In this document: one piece after another, positions 1-6,978 of the stretch
Position numbering within the stretch: position 1 is the first letter of the stretch
Layout of the letters: each line of letters begins with the position of its first letter
Assembly (NCBI GenBank): GCA_017860675.1
Contig: JAGDMV010000010.1
Location: 1-17,428, forward strand
Length of the DNA stretch: 17,428 bases
Source of the DNA: Chloroflexota bacterium
GTDB lineage: Bacteria; Chloroflexota; Limnocylindria; Limnocylindrales; CSP1-4
Direction of reading: 5' to 3'
The notes under the pieces: generated by a model
The model's database searches: none
What the model was told of the DNA's origin: nothing
What the model saw: the letters and a program-made list of their open reading frames with translations, nothing else
Made by a program: the position numbers and the translations under genes

Positions 1-1
1 G

Positions 2-1184
2 TACAACATCGTGGCCGATCTCCCGGTCGCGCCACCGCCTGCGCTCCACCCGGGCACCGGCCAGCCGCTCGGCCCGGAGGACCTCGCGCCGCTCTTCCCC
101 ATGGCGCTGATCGCGCAGGAGGTCAGCACCGAGCGCGAGATCGAGATCCCCGACCCGGTGCGCGATGCGTACCGCCTGTACCGGCCGACGCCGCTCCAGC
201 GGGCCGTGCGGCTCGAGCGGGCGCTCGACACCCCGGCCCACATCTACTACAAGTGGGAGGGCGCAAGCCCGGCCGGAAGCCACAAGGCCAACACGGCCAT
301 CGCCCAGGCGTTCTACAACAAGCAGGAAGGCGTCCGGCGACTGGCCACCGAGACGGGCGCCGGGCGAGATCCGCGTCTACATGGTCCGCGGCAGCTACGA
401 CCAGAAGCCGTACCGGCGGATGATCATGGAGACCTACGGCGCCTCCGTGGTGGCCAGCCCGAGCGCCACGACGCGCTACGGCCGATCGGTCCTGGAGGAG
501 CATCCCGACACCCCCGGCTCGCTCGGCATCGCCATCAGCGAGGCGGTGGAGGACGCGGTCGGCCGCGACGACACGAAATACTCGCTGGGCTCGGTGCTCA
601 ACCACGTCATGCTCCACCAGACGGTCATCGGCCTCGAGGCGATCGAGCAGATGGCCATGGCCGGCGAGAAGCCGGACGTCCTCATCGGCTGCGTCGGCGG
701 CGGCTCGAACTTCGCCGGGCTCGTCTTCCCCTTCGTCGGCCAGGTGCTTCGCGGGGAGGCCGACTACCGGGTCATCGCCGTCGAGCCGGAGGCGACGCCG
801 AGCCTCAGCCGCGGCGAGTACGCCTACGACTACGGCGACACGGCCCGGATGGCGCCGATCGTCAAGATGTACACCCTCGGCCACGACTTCATCCCGGAGC
901 CGATCCACGCGGGCGGCCTCCGCTACCACGGCATGTCGCCCCTCGTCAGCCTCCTCAAGAACCAGGGCGTGATCGAGGCCCAGGCCGTCCACCAGGTGCC
1001 CACGTTCGACGCCGGGGTCCAGTTCGCCCGGGCCGAGGGGATCCTGCCGGCGCCCGAGTCGTGTCACGCCATCCGCGTCGCGATCGACCAGGCGCTCGAG
1101 GCGAAGGACGCCCTGGAGGACTACGAGTACCCGCGGGAGAAGGTGGAGATCAGCCTGGCGGCCCTGCCGAAGGTCGGCGGCTGA
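2..1184 (+). pseudogene. trpB: Tryptophan synthase beta chain, TrpB2 type, 5'-truncated by the window edge and broken by deletions
   Basis: TrpB is a PLP enzyme that condenses indole with L-serine to L-tryptophan; the TrpB2 branch often works without TrpA. The reading frame enters from outside the window (Y-N-I-V-A-D-L-P, a segment typical of TrpB2 N termini) and carries the PLP-lysine motif PAGSHKANTA and then LATETGAG. There, at about 365, the frame changes: the match resumes one frame over at EIRVYMVRGSYDQKPYRR. Family members have about 15 residues between these points (after ETGAG normally QWGSALA and a short helix), so the break is a deletion whose length is not a multiple of three. Downstream the match is good (GCVGGGSNFAG phosphate-binding loop, HAGGLRYHGM) until about 1110, where the SGHG/TGTG-containing strand before LEDYEYP also seems absent, in frame. 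No functional enzyme is expected from this sequence as written. Either a real pseudogene or an assembly error; the rest of the gene is well conserved, which favours a recent event or an error. Confidence 0.87.
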
Positions 1185-1197
1185 CCAGGGCGCCATC

Positions 1198-1240
1198 GGG
1201 ATCGCGGCGGGTGCTCCACCGGGTGGCCCGCCGTGATCCC
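1198..1240. terminator. Hairpin between convergent genes, possible bidirectional terminator
   Basis: Arms 1198-1211 and 1227-1240 can form a 14-bp stem (13 Watson-Crick pairs and one G-U) around a 15-base loop that itself holds a small CCAC/GTGG hairpin. It starts 13 bases after the trpB2 stop codon and lies downstream of the opposing hydrolase gene too. There is no T-tract, so intrinsic termination is not certain, but the position suits a bidirectional transcription barrier. Confidence 0.5.
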
Positions 1241-1302
1241 CGGCCGCGAACCGCCCGGCCCGGGAACCGCGCTCCCGCGCCCGCCGACCCGTCGGCCCGG
1301 GC

Positions 1303-1971
1303 TCAGGAGGCGGATTCGGCCGCCAGCTGGGCCTCGATCATGTCGCTCGTCGTCACGAAGGCGAAGCCGAGGGCCAGGTTCATCAGGCTGGCGAGCTGCA
1401 TCTCCTCGTTGATCGATCCGGTGGCGTCGGCCGGGAGGAACACCCGGTAGTCCCGGAAGTACGCGTCGCGGGCGGTCGACTCGCAGCACATGTTGGTCAT
1501 CACCCCGGTGATGACCAGGTCCTCGACCTTGAGGCAGCGCAGCACCGTCTCGAGATCGGTGTTGTAGAAGGCCGAGTAACGGTGCTTGAAGACGACCTTC
1601 TCCCCCGCCCGGGGAGCGAGCTCGGGATGGATCTCGCTCTCCGGGCTGCCCTCCAGGCACTTCCCCTTCCACCACCAGCCCATGATCCCGCTGTCGAGGT
1701 CGTCCGGATGGTGAACGTGCCGGGAGAAGACCACCGGTCTCCCTGCGCGCCGGAAAGCCTCGACCAGGCGCTTCACCAGCGGGATGATCGCCGGGCCGCC
1801 GGCGGTATACGAGGGTGACGCCTCGTCCAGGAAGAAGAGCTGCATGTCGATCACCAGCAGGGCGCTTCGGGCCACGTTCAGCTGCATCTCGTGGACGTTG
1901 TAGGGGCGGATGTGATCCAGCCAGGACGCTGCCTTCTGGGTGATGTTGTCCACCGTCACGTGCGATTCCAC
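1303..1971 (-). CDS. Isochorismatase-family cysteine hydrolase
   Basis: The 222-residue product is a single isochorismatase-like alpha/beta hydrolase domain, the usual length for this family of cytoplasmic amidases and isochorismatases. The Asp-Lys-Cys catalytic set is visible: D42 in LLVIDMQ, K129 in VVFKHRYSAF, and C162 or C163 in GVMTNMCCESTARDA. In most members the first Cys of this motif is the nucleophile. The GTG at 1971 was chosen because GGAGG lies 8 bases upstream; a longer frame back to 2067 has no such site and its extra residues are low-complexity. The gene stands alone, convergent with trpB2 and divergent from the MBL hydrolase. The substrate cannot be read from the sequence: nicotinamidase, N-carbamoyl amidohydrolase or ureidoacrylate-type activities all use this fold. 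Nothing near it points to enterobactin or phenazine synthesis, so a true isochorismatase role is not supported. Confidence 0.88.
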   Translation of the reverse strand: MESHVTVDNITQKAASWLDHIRPYNVHEMQLNVARSALLVIDMQLFFLDEASPSYTAGGPAIIPLVKRLVEAFRRAGRPVVFSRHVHHPDDLDSGIMGWWWKGKCLEGSPESEIHPELAPRAGEKVVFKHRYSAFYNTDLETVLRCLKVEDLVITGVMTNMCCESTARDAYFRDYRVFLPADATGSINEEMQLASLMNLALGFAFVTTSDMIEAQLAAESAS

Positions 1972-2027
1972 GGTCGCTCCCTCCTGGGCGTGCGCCCGGC
2001 CCGCGCCTGGCCGCGCCGGGTCTGGCA

Positions 2028-2033
2028 AGGTTA
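2028..2033 (-). promoter_or_regulatory. Candidate -10 box for the isochorismatase-family gene
   Basis: On the minus strand TAACCT (TAnnnT form) lies 56 bases before the GTG start, in the 143-base gap between two divergent genes. No clear -35 box is visible. Weak evidence from one hexamer only. Confidence 0.3.
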
Positions 2034-2114
2034 GGACCGGCGCGCCCGCGATGCTGCCGGCGTCCATCCGGAAACAGCCCCGGCGTGCACCCGGAGAAGC
2101 CGACCGAGGGGAGC

Positions 2115-2810
2115 GTGACCGAGACGAGCGCGGCCGGAGAGATCCGGGCGATCTCCCTCCACGGCCGGATGTACCAGGTAAGCTGCTACCTGGTGCGGGC
2201 CGGGACGGGCTTCGTGCTCATCGATACGGGGCTGGCGACACGGCGGGCCGAGCTGCGCCGAGCGCTCGAGGCGGCCGGCTGCGGGCCCGGTGACCTCCGG
2301 CTCATCGTGCTGACCCACGGCGATGCCGACCACGCCGGCAACGCCGCGCACCTGCGGGACGCGTATGGGGTGCCCGTCGCCGCCCATCGCGCCGAGTGGC
2401 CGGCGATCGAGCAGGGAAACATGCGTCTGAGCCGGGGTGAGATGACGTTCGTCCGGCGCACGATCTCCTCGCTGCTCTTCCGCGTCGCCGGGCTGCGGAA
2501 GCCCGACCGTTTCCGGCCCGACCTCGCCCTCGAGGACGGCGACGACCTGGCCGGCCACGGCCTCGACGCCCGTGTCCTGCACCTCCCCGGGCACTCGCGG
2601 GGCTCGATCGGGATCCTGACGGCCGTCGGCGACCTGTTCTGCGGCGACCTTCTCACCAGCCTGGGCGAGCCGGAGCCCAACTCGCTGGTCGATGACCCGG
2701 CCGATCTCCAGGCCAGCGTCGAGCGCGTCCGCGACCTGGAGACGCGGACCGTGTACCCGGGCCACGGGGGGCCGTTCCGAATGGAGGAGGTGGGCCGCCA
2801 GGCGCGGTAG
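2115..2810 (+). CDS. MBL-fold (metallo-beta-lactamase superfamily) metallohydrolase
   Basis: The product, 231 residues from the chosen start, is one MBL-fold domain: LIDTG (residues 35-39), the first metal motif THGDADHAGN (67-76), the later histidine in HLPGHSRGS, the bridging aspartate in LFCGDLLTS, and the terminal histidine in VYPGHGGPF. The second histidine of the classical HxHxDH motif is Asp70, a variant seen in a subset of hydrolases, so one metal site may be altered. No signal peptide or membrane segment is seen, so it is cytoplasmic. GTG 2115 is preferred because GAGGGGAG lies just before it; GTG 2085 in the same frame would add ten residues but lacks a ribosome binding site. The gene converges on the sigma factor gene with only 13 bases between stop codons. 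The substrate is unknown; glyoxalase II-like thioesterase or quorum-quenching activities are possible, but nothing here decides it. Confidence 0.87.
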   Translation: MTETSAAGEIRAISLHGRMYQVSCYLVRAGTGFVLIDTGLATRRAELRRALEAAGCGPGDLRLIVLTHGDADHAGNAAHLRDAYGVPVAAHRAEWPAIEQGNMRLSRGEMTFVRRTISSLLFRVAGLRKPDRFRPDLALEDGDDLAGHGLDARVLHLPGHSRGSIGILTAVGDLFCGDLLTSLGEPEPNSLVDDPADLQASVERVRDLETRTVYPGHGGPFRMEEVGRQAR

Positions 2811-2823
2811 GCTCGCCGGCTCC

Positions 2824-3384
2824 CTAGCGGCCCGGGTCGTCGCCGAGGTCGTGGCGCAGCGCCGCCCGGCCGCGCGACAGCCAGCTGGCGACGGTTCCCT
2901 CCGGGACGGCCAGCATCGCGGCGATCTCCCGTTGGCTGTAGCCGTCGACGGCGCTGAGCAGCAGCGCGGCCCGGGTACGCGTGTCGAGCCGTCCAAGAGC
3001 GGCCCACAGGTCGGGGTCGGACGGGCCTGCCCACGGCCTCGGCTCGACGCGCCGGACTGCCGCCAGCCAGCGGCGATGGCGACGCTGCTCGTTGAAGGCG
3101 AGCCGCAGTGCGATCGTGTACAGCCAGGCACGGGCGTCGGACCCGTCGAACCGGTCCCACGCGCGGAACGCCCGCAGGTAGGCGTCCTGGGCGACGTCCT
3201 CGGCCATCGCCCGGTCACCGAGGACGAGGACAAGCCGCCGCACGAGGTTCGCCCAGTGCGGCGCGACAGACGCCTCGAATGCCGGTGCCTCGGCCGGGCG
3301 CGTGCTGGGTGGCTCGGCCGGTCGCGCGGTGGCGGCGTCGGGTCCGCTCGTTGCCGCCTTGCCGACGCCACCGGTCAGCTCCAT
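2824..3384 (-). CDS. ECF-type RNA polymerase sigma factor (sigma-70 family)
   Basis: This 186-residue protein has the two-domain plan of extracytoplasmic function sigma factors. Region 2 runs from about FEASVAPHWANLVRRLV through AEDVAQDAYLRAFRAWDRFDG and AWLYTIALRLAFNEQRR (the -10 binding helices). A short charged linker follows, then region 4 with LDTRTRAALLLSAVDGYSQ, REIAAMLAVPEGTVASWLSR (the -35 binding helix-turn-helix) and RAALRHDL. The first 35 or so residues are Ala/Pro-rich and unlike the family. The start ATG lies 8 bases after the stop of the upstream membrane protein gene with no strong ribosome binding site, so translation is probably coupled. The two genes form one unit, and the membrane protein may hold or tune the factor. 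There is no extra C-terminal SnoaL or other sensory domain. The target genes are unknown, but the unit's own promoter is a likely one. Confidence 0.92.
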   Translation of the reverse strand: MELTGGVGKAATSGPDAATARPAEPPSTRPAEAPAFEASVAPHWANLVRRLVLVLGDRAMAEDVAQDAYLRAFRAWDRFDGSDARAWLYTIALRLAFNEQRRHRRWLAAVRRVEPRPWAGPSDPDLWAALGRLDTRTRAALLLSAVDGYSQREIAAMLAVPEGTVASWLSRGRAALRHDLGDDPGR

Positions 3385-3392
3385 CCGCGAAC

Positions 3393-3884
3393 TCAGGGCA
3401 TCCGCAGGTCCGGGCAGGCGCCCCCGCCCGTGGCGCCCGCCCGCTGGTCGACGATCATGTACAGGCTGCCATCGCTGAGGATCGCGCCCGGTACCACGTA
3501 GCCGTGCTCGGGCGGCGTCGCCTGCTGGACGGACCGTCCCGACTTGGTCCCGGCCACGCCCGACTCGACCTGCCAGACGACGTCGGTGAAGCCGCGCTCG
3601 GCCAGGAATGCCGCCGCCTCCGGCGGGCTCATGCACTCCATCTCGGCGCCCGCGAGCGGTTCGCCGGGGTTCTGCACGCCCGGGGCCGCCTGGACGAGAC
3701 CGGCGACGATCGCGCCCCCGGCAGCGGCCGAGCCGACCACGACAAGCACGAGCAGCGCGGCAAGCGCGACGGGAGTGATCACCAGGCTCCCCCGCCCGGG
3801 ACGGGCCAGCGCGGGCGGGCCGGTCTCGACCGGGGCCGCCGCCTCCAGGGCGGCCAGGCGGGCGTCGATGTCGTCGGGCGCCAT
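3393..3884 (-). CDS. Single-pass membrane protein with PASTA-like outer domain, possible sigma factor regulator
   Basis: The 163-residue product has a short cytoplasmic N terminus (DIDARLAALEAAAP), one membrane helix at about residues 35-58 and an outer domain. Residues about 80-147 (ECMSPPEAAAFLAERGF, then a strand, SVQQATPPEHGYVVPGAIL and SLYMIVDQ) resemble a PASTA domain, the small module that binds peptidoglycan or beta-lactams in PknB-type kinases and PBPs. Cys84 and Cys157 flank it and could form a disulfide. ATG 3884 was chosen for GGGGAG 7 bases upstream; a GTG at 3917 has none. It is the first gene of a two-gene unit with the ECF sigma factor. The usual zinc-finger anti-sigma motif (HxxxCxxC) is absent, so an anti-sigma role is only inferred from position and topology. 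The PASTA resemblance is by eye and needs a profile search. Confidence 0.72.
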   Translation of the reverse strand: MAPDDIDARLAALEAAAPVETGPPALARPGRGSLVITPVALAALLVLVVVGSAAAGGAIVAGLVQAAPGVQNPGEPLAGAEMECMSPPEAAAFLAERGFTDVVWQVESGVAGTKSGRSVQQATPPEHGYVVPGAILSDGSLYMIVDQRAGATGGGACPDLRMP

Positions 3885-3930
3885 GCTCGTTCTCCCCTGC
3901 CCGCGGGACCTCGCCATGTCCCGCCTGCAC

Positions 3931-3963
3931 CGTACAACACCGCTGGGGCCCGGATCCTTGCAA
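3931..3963 (-). promoter_or_regulatory. Candidate ECF-type promoter of the sigma factor unit
   Basis: On the minus strand TTGCAAGGATCC (3963-3952) is followed by GTTGTACG (3938-3931). This resembles the bipartite promoters used by ECF sigma factors, with an AA-containing -35 and a GT-rich -10, rather than TTGACA/TATAAT. It would put the transcript start about 40 bases before the membrane protein ATG. Such factors often read their own promoter; autoregulation is inferred. Confidence 0.4.
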
Positions 3964-4020
3964 GCAGGTTGCCCGAAGCGCGCACGGTGCGCGAGCCGGC
4001 GGTACCCGGCGGCGCTGCCG

Positions 4021-4779
4021 TCAACCCAGCGACAGCGCCACGCCCAGCACGAGGGCCGCCCCGACCGCCAGCACGAGGTCCCACCACGACCAGCGCACGG
4101 TCCGGAAGCGGGAGCGCGGCCCCGAGCCGAACGCCCGGGCGTCCATCGCCAGCGCCAGCCGGTCGCCGTGGCGGATGGCCAGGATCAGCAACCCGACGAG
4201 CAGCCGTGGGTGCCAGCCGCCGCGGAGGCCCCGGATCCGTCGGGCCTGGCGGAGCGTGGCCAGGTCGTCGGCCAGGCGCGGGATCGCCTGGTAGGCCGCC
4301 AGCGCCCCGTAGCCGAAGCGCTCCGGCAGGTGGCCCTGCTGGACGAGCGAGTCGACCAGTCGCGTCGAGTCGGTGGTGAGGCCGAAGACCACCCCGACCG
4401 AGGCGATCGCGATCACCCGGACCGCCAGGCCGACGCCGGCCACCACCGCCGGCTCGGTCAGCCTGAACGGGCCGGCCTGGGCCACGACCGCCAGGCTCGG
4501 GTCGGTGTTCGCGGCCGAGAAGAGGGCGTTGAACAGGCCGATACCGAGCGCCGCCGCCCAGAGCGGCGCCAGCCCGGCGGCCAGCCGCGCCGCGGGGATG
4601 CGCCCGAGCACGAGCCCGGACGCCAGGGTGACGGCAGTAACAAAGGCCGGAGGCACGGGGTCGGTGGTCAGCGCGAGGCCGAGCAGCCAGCCCAACGCGA
4701 TCCCCAGCTTGAGGAGCGGGCTCGCCCGCCCGAGCGGGCTGCTGAGCTGCCGATCGGCCAGCTCGACGAGGGCGATCAC
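4021..4779 (-). CDS. ykoC: ECF transporter T component (transmembrane) of the thiamine/HMP importer, YkoC/CbiQ family
   Basis: The 252-residue protein is the energy-coupling membrane subunit of an ECF vitamin transporter, passing movement from the two ATPase sites to the substrate-binding S component. It is highly hydrophobic, with several membrane helices (roughly 22-40, 45-60, 70-90, 110-135, 192-205 and 232-250). It has the cytoplasmic coupling segments of the family, QARRIRGL (178-185) and AMDARAFGSG (211-220), whose Ala-Arg pairs dock into the ATPases. Its GTG start overlaps the ykoD stop as GTGA, so the two are translationally coupled. It is the last gene of the TPP-riboswitch operon, which is why thiamine or its pyrimidine precursor is the likely substrate rather than cobalt. 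Assignment to YkoC rather than CbiQ rests on this context. Confidence 0.9.
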   Translation of the reverse strand: MIALVELADRQLSSPLGRASPLLKLGIALGWLLGLALTTDPVPPAFVTAVTLASGLVLGRIPAARLAAGLAPLWAAALGIGLFNALFSAANTDPSLAVVAQAGPFRLTEPAVVAGVGLAVRVIAIASVGVVFGLTTDSTRLVDSLVQQGHLPERFGYGALAAYQAIPRLADDLATLRQARRIRGLRGGWHPRLLVGLLILAIRHGDRLALAMDARAFGSGPRSRFRTVRWSWWDLVLAVGAALVLGVALSLG

Positions 4780-6413
4780 CGCCCATCCCCCGTCGGCGGC
4801 ACAGCGGAGGCCGGCCTGAGCCCGGGGGCCGGCACGAGCCCGGGGGCCGGCACGAGCCCTGCGGCCGTCTCGGGCGCGGCGCTCGCGGCCGGGCCGTCGG
4901 CCTGGATCCGGCCACCCTCCAGGCGGACGACGCGACGGGCGAAGGCGGCCACGAACCGGGCATCATGCGTCGCTGCCAGGACGCAGGTACCTCCGTCCAC
5001 CCGCTCGCGGAGGATCGCCAGGAGGCTGTCGTGGCCGTGTCGGTCCTGGCCGTAGGTCGGCTCGTCCAGGACGAGGAGCCCCGGCCGGCGGACGAGGGCG
5101 CAGGCGAGCGACAGCCGGCGCTGCTCGCCACCCGAGAGCGTGTACGGGCTCCGGGCGCCGAACTGCTCGAGCGGCAGGCCGAGCCTGGCCATCAGCTCGG
5201 CGGCCGCGCTCCGCTCCGCCTCCCGCAAGCCGAGCGTGACCTCTGCCCCGACCCGCCCGGCCAGGAACTGCTGCTCCGGGTCCTGGAACACGTAGCCGGC
5301 CAGGCGGGCGAGCTCGGCCGGGCGGAGGCGGGCGGGGTCGACCTCCCCGAGGAGGATGCTCCCGGCCGATGGCCGCAGCAGCCCGACCAGCAGGCGTGCC
5401 AGCGTCGACTTGCCGCTGCCGTTGGGGCCGACCAGGGCCACCCGTTCGCCGGCGGACAGGCCGAAGTCGAGGTCGCGGATCACCGGCCGCAACAGGTCGT
5501 AGCCGAAGGACAGCGCGCTGGCGCGGGCGATGTCCTCCGCAGCGGCCGCGGCGCCGGCGGGGGCGGGGATGTCGGCGCGCGTGAGCGCGGGTCGATCGCC
5601 ATCGGCCTCGTCGGGCAGCCACACCCCGGCCGCCGCCAGTCGCGCCCCCGAGCGGGCCAGCACCTCGCCGGGCGCCCCCCAGTCGATCGGGCGGCCGTCG
5701 GACCCGAGCGCCAGCACCCGGTCGGCGAGCGGCCAGGCGATCTCGACCCGGTGCTCGACCAGGACGATCGTCGCCACCTTCGCCGCTCGGATCACCCCAA
5801 GACGGGCCGCGAATGCCCGCGCCCCGTCCGGGTCGAGGTTGGCCGTGGGCTCGTCGAGGACCAGGATCCCCGGTCGGGGGGCCAGCGCCCCGGCAAGGGC
5901 CAGGCGCTGCTGCTGACCGCCGGAGAGCACCACCGTCCGTCGCCGGCCGAGACCGGCGAGGCCGACCGCCGCGAGCGCCTCGGGCACGGCCTGCCGCATC
6001 GCGCCCGGGGTCCAGGCGCGGTTCTCGAGCCCGAAGGCCACGTCGTCCTCGACCCGGTCCATCACAAGCTGGCTGGCCGGGTCCTGGAACACGAGGCCGA
6101 CGCGTCGAGCCAGATCGGGCGGCGAGGCATGCGCGCAGTCGAGGCCGTCCACCAGCAGAGAGCCGTGCCACTCTCCGGGGAGCTCGCGCGGCACCAGGCC
6201 CGCGATCGCCAGGGCGAGCGTGCTCTTGCCCGAGCCGGACGGCCCGACCACCAGCAGGCACTCGCCCGGCTCGACCTCCACGGACACGTCGGCCAGGGCA
6301 GGCGCCGGGCGGCCCGCGTAGCGGAAGCCGACCCCGTCGGCCCGGATGGCCCCCGGTCGCGAACGATCGCCCGCGGACGCCTCAGCGACCAGCGGGAAAG
6401 CCCTCGAGCACAC
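4776..6413 (-). CDS. ykoD: ECF transporter fused ATPase (two ABC domains) of the thiamine/HMP importer
   Basis: One 545-residue chain holds both ABC ATPases that power the transporter. Domain 1 has Walker A GPSGSGKST (57-65), Q-loop VFQDPASQ (108-115), signature LSGGQQQR (163-170), Walker B ILVLDEPT and switch His in VEHRVE. Domain 2 repeats the set: GPNGSGKST, VFQDPEQQ, LSGGEQRR, LLVLDEPTYGQD, THDARF. Both sites look complete. The GTG at 6413 is the only usable start close to the conserved region (GAGG 4 bases upstream) and gives a 32-base overlap with ykoE; codons downstream of it offer no ATG, GTG or TTG before the fold begins. The C-terminal tail is an odd Pro/Ala-rich stretch made by an 18-bp tandem repeat. 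It is coupled to ykoC by a GTGA overlap. A fused double ATPase is typical of the YkoD subfamily. Confidence 0.93.
   Translation of the reverse strand: MCSRAFPLVAEASAGDRSRPGAIRADGVGFRYAGRPAPALADVSVEVEPGECLLVVGPSGSGKSTLALAIAGLVPRELPGEWHGSLLVDGLDCAHASPPDLARRVGLVFQDPASQLVMDRVEDDVAFGLENRAWTPGAMRQAVPEALAAVGLAGLGRRRTVVLSGGQQQRLALAGALAPRPGILVLDEPTANLDPDGARAFAARLGVIRAAKVATIVLVEHRVEIAWPLADRVLALGSDGRPIDWGAPGEVLARSGARLAAAGVWLPDEADGDRPALTRADIPAPAGAAAAAEDIARASALSFGYDLLRPVIRDLDFGLSAGERVALVGPNGSGKSTLARLLVGLLRPSAGSILLGEVDPARLRPAELARLAGYVFQDPEQQFLAGRVGAEVTLGLREAERSAAAELMARLGLPLEQFGARSPYTLSGGEQRRLSLACALVRRPGLLVLDEPTYGQDRHGHDSLLAILRERVDGGTCVLAATHDARFVAAFARRVVRLEGGRIQADGPAASAAPETAAGLVPAPGLVPAPGLRPASAVPPTGDGR
4818..4859. 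repeat. 18-bp tandem repeat in the 3' end of ykoD, about 2.3 copies
   Basis: Two identical 18-base units (4818-4835 and 4836-4853, beginning gagcccgggggc) are followed by a partial third copy. In protein this gives repeated GLVPAPG/GLVPAP blocks in the tail after the second ATPase domain. Probably a length-variable linker without catalytic meaning. Confidence 0.9.
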
Positions 6414-6978
6414 CCGCCTCGCGCAGCGCGCGCACGATGAGGACCGACCCGCCGGCGGTGATGACCACGGCCGAGATGGCCATCGCCAGGCCGCGCAGGA
6501 GCTGCACCTCGAGCGAGACGCCGGTGTAGTAGATCGCCCAGTCGTGGATCCAGGCGCCGGCCGCCGAGGCAACCGCGGCTGCCGCGAGGATTGGGAACGA
6601 CCAGTTCCGGTAGAGGGTGAAGGCGAACACCAGCTCGGCGGCCGCACCCTGGACGAACCCTGACAGCAGCGTGTCCGGCCCCCACACGCTGCCGATCAGG
6701 GTCGACACGCCGGCGGCGACCATCTCGGCGAACACGGCCGCGCCCGGCTTGCGCACGATCAGCGGGGCGAGGACGGCCGGCACCAGCCACACGGCGTAGA
6801 GGAGATCCTTCGCCCACGGGGCGAGTGAGAACAGCGGGTCGAGCCCGCTCCAGGCGAGACCCCAGGCCCAGAAGACGACCCCGAACGCGACCCCGATGAT
6901 CGCCGTGACCACGATGTCGCGGGTGCGCCAGCGCGTCGCGGGGACGGGGCCGGTCACCTGGCCGGTCGCGACGCCCAT
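6382..6978 (-). CDS. ykoE: ECF transporter S component, thiamine/hydroxymethylpyrimidine binding (YkoE family)
   Basis: The 198-residue integral membrane protein is the substrate-binding subunit of the transporter. After a short polar N terminus it starts with RTRDIVVTAIIGVAFGVVFWAWG, the characteristic first helix of YkoE, and continues with about six helices, including VFAEMVAAGVSTLIGSVWG and WIHDWAIYYTG. In Bacillus subtilis YkoEDC is TPP-riboswitch controlled and takes up thiamine or its pyrimidine part; the same control is visible here upstream of thiN. The ATG at 6978 has a perfect AGGAGG 6 bases upstream, inside the thiN coding end (25-base overlap). It overlaps ykoD at its 3' end. The S component determines specificity, so HMP versus thiamine cannot be settled from the sequence alone. 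Confidence 0.93.
   Translation of the reverse strand: MGVATGQVTGPVPATRWRTRDIVVTAIIGVAFGVVFWAWGLAWSGLDPLFSLAPWAKDLLYAVWLVPAVLAPLIVRKPGAAVFAEMVAAGVSTLIGSVWGPDTLLSGFVQGAAAELVFAFTLYRNWSFPILAAAAVASAAGAWIHDWAIYYTGVSLEVQLLRGLAMAISAVVITAGGSVLIVRALREAGVLEGFPAGR

Noticed and set aside
123..1196. Long open frame antisense to trpB2
   Set aside because: Its codons mirror the conserved TrpB2 frame and the product is a low-complexity Arg/Ala/Gly string; long antisense frames are expected at this GC content.
3965..4015. GCGCGCAC-GTGCGCGA palindrome after ykoC as a terminator
   Set aside because: The arms nearly touch, so only about 5 pairs remain with a workable loop, and there is no T-tract.
3544..5055. 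503-codon plus-strand frame over the sigma unit and ykoC/ykoD
   Set aside because: Crosses several well-supported minus-strand genes and has shadow composition.
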